DNA of 64,000 bases from Lingula anatina (lineage: Eukaryota > Brachiopoda > Lingulata > Lingulida > Lingulidae), in NCBI RefSeq assembly GCF_001039355.2, contig NW_019775524.1, forward strand, positions 1-64,000. Reading direction: 5' to 3'. Positions 45,601-64,000 of this stretch are shown piece by piece. The notes beneath the pieces were generated by a model, which saw only the letters and a program-made list of their open reading frames with translations, was not told where the DNA came from and ran no database searches. The first letter of the stretch is position 1, and every line of letters starts with the position of its first letter. Made by a program: the position numbers and the translations under genes.

Positions 45601-46926
45601 TGACATTTTTGTTACATGACCCCCCCCCCCCCCCCCAAACTTGCATTTCACCACAGCACTGCCAATTTGAAGGATGGTGTAATTATATGCAGTTCATATA
45701 TCAATTAAGACCATTTCAATGTTTTAGTACAATTCAAGCTGTCTGTTTTATCTCTATAGTTAAAGTTACTAATAAGTCAAATACTGAAGTAAAGTATTGC
45801 AATGGTTAAGTCATTATTATAATTTCAGTATGAAGCCAATAAGAGCTATTGTGAAGATCTGACTGAGGGAAAGTTTTCCTTCCCCCTGATCCATGGTATA
45901 CGTATCAACCCAAGAGACAATCAGATCATGAGTATCCTTGTCTGGATATGTAGGTGGATATGAATGTCCATGCTTGATATAGGGGAGCAGAAATGTATCC
46001 GAGTCATTAACACTAAAATTGCTAAAATTAGGCATTGTGTCTTTTTCAGTGTCAATCATTATTCCACCATATCTAGACTAGCTCTCCCTAGAATATTTAT
46101 ATCTGTTAAATAATTTACTCTCTAAACAGAACGTCTGATTTATTATTCATCCATTTAATTTAGTGGAAAATCAGTAACTTTCTAAATGAATTATTTTGTA
46201 TCTGGGAGAAGAGATGCTGGACACAGTGTTGTACACCTTAAAATCCACCATGCCTGTTACATCCAGGTTTACATGTATGTTTATGTGTGTGAATGACCCT
46301 TAACCATGTGTGGGTATATTACGGCAGCGTACCACTGACAATGATGTGAAGAAGTATTGTGTGGAATATTTGCACAGAGTGGGTTCTTTTGACTACACAA
46401 GGAAAGTTATTCTAGACTTGGAACAACTGTAAGTTTGCAAGAATGTCAAACAATACCATCAACTCCATTAGACTTTTCAATAGTAAAATATTCAGCTTTA
46501 CTGATTTCATTAATTTTATTTTTTAACCTATAAATTTTGAACCTTGATACTTTATATATGATAATTATCAAACACAAGCCAAAATATGTCCATTCTGTTA
46601 GCTTACCATTACTGTTGTTTGGTGATTATCACATATGATCCAACTACCAAATGCAAGCTAATGAACAGTTTTGCTTGATGCTTTAGAATGTATTTGCACT
46701 CTGAAATGAATCAGTTTGCAAGTATATATTCATGTGTTTAATTTGTGTGTTTAATTTCTATTAAAATATTTTAACACATTTATAGATTAATTTCTGACTC
46801 TCCACATATACTTCTTTTTTTCCTAGTTTATTGGAGCAAATCAAAAGTTATGGTGGAAACCCTTACTTGGAGAGCTTGATCTCAGAACTCAGTAAACTGT
46901 ACAGGAATGGAGATGAACAGAGTTGA
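42693..46926 (+). CDS. GGPS1: Geranylgeranyl diphosphate synthase, complete
   Basis: Makes the C20 isoprenoid diphosphate used for protein prenylation by adding isopentenyl diphosphate to farnesyl diphosphate. Eleven coding exons: 42693-42743, 42856-42924, 43439-43524, 43861-43907, 44133-44249, 44679-44780, 45117-45177, 45489-45567, 45829-45931, 46314-46428, 46827-46926. Total 930 nt, 309 residues (human 300). First aspartate-rich motif D-D-I-E-D spans the exon 3/4 side; second D-D-F-A-N is in exon 8, followed by [20 protein letters not shown], typical of animal GGPS. The exon 9/10 intron has U12-type signals and a non-AG end (see findings). A short overlapping upstream ORF starts at an ATG at 42686, seven bases before the chosen start and out of frame. 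The exon carrying the start begins at 42657 after TCTTGCAG. Confidence 0.96.
45932..46313 (+). other. U12-type (minor spliceosome) intron in GGPS1
   Basis: The 5' end reads GTATCCTTG, close to the minor-class consensus, and CCTTAAC at 46298-46304 matches the U12 branch-site core, 11-12 bases before the exon position needed by the reading frame. The intron as inferred ends in GG. Confidence 0.75.
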
Positions 46927-47157
46927 TGAAGGAAATCAAACTAACATTAAATTATTCCAGCAGGGAGCAAGTGCAATATCTGCATCACATACCCTCTGTC
47001 AGTCTTCAGTTCACTACCTCTTTGTGTCTGAAAAGGAGAGGCCAAGAAATAAGTACTAAAATGTCTTATTGGCACAAAGGGAACAAAAAGTCACCAAAGC
47101 AACTGTTTATTGGTATAAAAGAAACAAAATTTTGTGACAGAATATAACAGGTTTTAT

Positions 47158-47163
47158 AATAAA
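47158..47163 (+). terminator. GGPS1 poly(A) signal
   Basis: AATAAA about 230 bases after the GGPS1 stop codon, followed by an A-rich stretch. Confidence 0.7.
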
Positions 47164-47621
47164 GAACTGAAAAAAAAAGTAATATATTTATTTTACAATG
47201 TAGGATGAGAGCATCCCATACAATTGAGGTACATGTCTTCATGAAATGTACTCATAGTGTTTAACTAAGGACCAAATATGCCATTTTTACCTGTTGTACA
47301 GCCAAGCAGGTCTACAGAACATAGAATTAACCTTCTAATATTTTGCAAACTGAGGCCAATACAACCTTCCACAGGTACTATTAGGTTCAAATCTTTTTCT
47401 TGTAAGACAGCAAGATTGCCTTCAAAAATTTTCCAACTTCAGCTATTTTAGTTTTAACTCCATATTTACTATTTACAGTTTTTTTAAAGTTAAAAACAAA
47501 AGTTTTCCAACTTCAACTATTTTAGTTTCAACTTCATATTTTTTTAAAGTTAAAAAGTCAGTGAACACTTGACTTCAACAATGAAGTCCTGTTATCACTT
47601 TGTTATCCTCTAAAAATGGGT

Positions 47622-48295
47622 TGTAAGTACACAGGCCTACCCAAATACCAGACTCAGCACTGAATGATCCTGAATTCACCAGTAGATCGGATCACACTAC
47701 CTGTTTTCAAGGTGCATATCAGTACGCATTTCACAGTATCATACCCTCATTTTCCTCAAATAAGAGTCGTAAGAATACAACGATATGACAGGTGTAGCCG
47801 ATGAAAAAAATCAAATCATTTTAACGGGTAACGTCTGATTTATTTTTTTAACAGTAAAGCAAATGATTATATGTTAAAATTGTTCTGACGAATTTCTAGC
47901 TAAAACAAATGATTATATGTTAAAATTGTTATGATGAATTTCTAGCTAAGTGAGAATATACACATCTATATGTATTTTCACAAGAAAAACTGCATAACAT
48001 AGTTGGTTATGTCCAAACCTAAACTTAATGTTAAAAAGTCACGGTATTGTTTGATTTATTACATAAAACAGGGAAAAATAGCAGAAGTGCATGAATCTTG
48101 ATGAGACGCACTACTTTCCAATCCCACTCAGAATCATCGCTATCACATTGTGTACCAGGCAAGATGGTGTCGTGTCTGATACTTCGAAGTGCATACTGAT
48201 ACACACCATGAAAACGGATAGCATTATCCGATCTAATGGTGAATTTTGGACCCTTTGGTGCCGAGTCTGGTAGTTGGGTAGGTCTAGTACAATAA
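47622..48295. repeat. Inverted repeat pair, ~125-bp arms
   Basis: The left arm (about 47622-47745) and the reverse complement of the right arm (about 48168-48295) align, sharing for example CCTACCCAA.TACCAGACTC and CACCA.TAGATCGGAT. The ~420-base loop has no coding potential. Possibly a foldback transposon remnant. Confidence 0.75.
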
Positions 48296-48798
48296 AATGT
48301 GGCTATTCAGAACTATCTTAAAAGAGAGACTGAACATATATCATGTCACCAATTCAGAATTTGGTCTTCTTGTCTAGTCTTTCTAAAATACAGCAAAATG
48401 TGAACTAAAATTTTGTAACATATTTGGAATGATAATTTTGATCCTGATATACCAAACTTGCAATATATTATTAAAATGGTTTTCATGTTTAAGTTTTAAG
48501 ATATTGTTTACAATTCAGCATTATTTTTAATGTAATATTCAAGTATACCTTATCATATGTTATCTGTTGCAATAAACAGATTTTGATTGTCACCACTTTC
48601 TTTCAAATTATACAAACTTGACATGACTTAGTGGAGATTTGCAGCTTGATTAAACTAATGTCACAATTTAACCCTGAATTCACTGAAATGTCCAATACCA
48701 ATGACGTGTGCAAAAGTGCCTACAGGAATATGTAATCTTCATTTTCAACTGACTACAAAAAGTCTTGATGGCTGCATTTGTTTTGTTCATGTCTTTTA

Positions 48799-63662
<14,864 letters not shown>

Positions 63663-64000
63663 CTGAAAAATGAAAATAAAATTTTATCATTCACTGAATA
63701 GCAGTTTATATATAAACATTATTTTCCATTTTATATTTAGGCTGAAAAATAATGCAAATTACCTAAAGAAAAATATTGCAGTATAATACATGCATGTTTC
63801 AGACATTATTTTAGGTTGGAAGAAAAAAGTGGGCAGAAATGAATCAGTGGCCCCACCACTGGGTGTCTGGGGGCCAGTCAAGGCAGAAAAAACAAATTTA
63901 AATTGAAAAAAAAAATCATGTGCTTTGCCAAAGCTCTAACATATTCAGCTATTAAATTTCCAATAGGACCTTCCAATTCAATTAAATATTCCAATTTCTG
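63663..64000. other. ASH2L intron running off the window
   Basis: Sequence upstream of the first visible ASH2L exon. No exon recognised before the window ends, so the N-terminal coding exons are outside. Confidence 0.7.

Larger units (their letters stand above)
46927..48798. other. Convergent 3' ends of GGPS1 and ASH2L
   Basis: Holds the GGPS1 3' UTR with AATAAA at 47158-47163, local tandem duplications at about 47450-47560 and 47868-47947 (47-base period, two copies), and an inverted repeat pair (listed). ASH2L 3' UTR must also lie here on the minus strand; its poly(A) site is not resolved. Confidence 0.6.

Noticed and set aside
46321-46326. GGPS1 exon 10 starting after CGGCAG
   Set aside because: It gives the wrong phase after exon 9 and removes the conserved I-L-R-Q-R.

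Overview
This is animal nuclear DNA: AT-rich, intron-rich, with clear orthologues of metazoan genes split into short exons bounded by GT-AG junctions. Exon phases and protein similarity let eight gene models be built by hand. The protein set (CatSper epsilon-like subunit, B-box/filamin/NHL TRIM-like protein, proteasome Rpt2, FBXL15, GGPS1, ASH2L) plus many short inverted-repeat elements fits a lophotrochozoan, most likely a bivalve mollusc; that placement is inference.

Layout. 1-2184: no gene seen. 2185-21894 (+): a CatSper epsilon-like sperm channel subunit in about 34 coding exons, interrupted by one assembly gap. Its 5-kb intron 7 holds a two-exon B-box/filamin/NHL gene on the opposite strand (5481-8000). 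23774-25057 (+): a two-exon CXorf65-like gene. 27212-33541 (-): complete 11-coding-exon PSMC1 (Rpt2). 35537-36982 (-): FBXL15-like F-box/LRR gene, first exon not found. 36983-42656: intergenic, with an unusual G/C-rich 16-bp repeat family and a gap. 42693-46926 (+): complete 11-coding-exon GGPS1. 48799-63662 (-): ASH2L from its N-terminal zinc-finger region to its stop; the 5' end lies beyond the window. ASH2L's 9.5-kb intron holds an entire 11-exon gene on the + strand (51783-58789) for an unrecognised single-pass membrane protein of 858 residues.

The genes do not form a pathway: they are housekeeping genes (proteasome, isoprenoid synthesis, H3K4 methylation, F-box) beside a sperm-channel gene and two host-in-intron genes. 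The most unusual signals are (i) seven tandem duplications that each straddle a 5' splice site, in three different genes, with none seen across a 3' splice site; (ii) a U12-type intron in GGPS1 whose in-frame junction does not end in AG; (iii) a Pro-to-Gln change in the Walker A motif of PSMC1, right where one such duplication lies; (iv) a TRIM-like protein whose B-box is split by about 95 low-complexity residues; (v) the unknown nested membrane protein with AT-hook-like motifs and a PDZ-ligand-like C terminus; (vi) two copies of a TTAA-flanked MITE.
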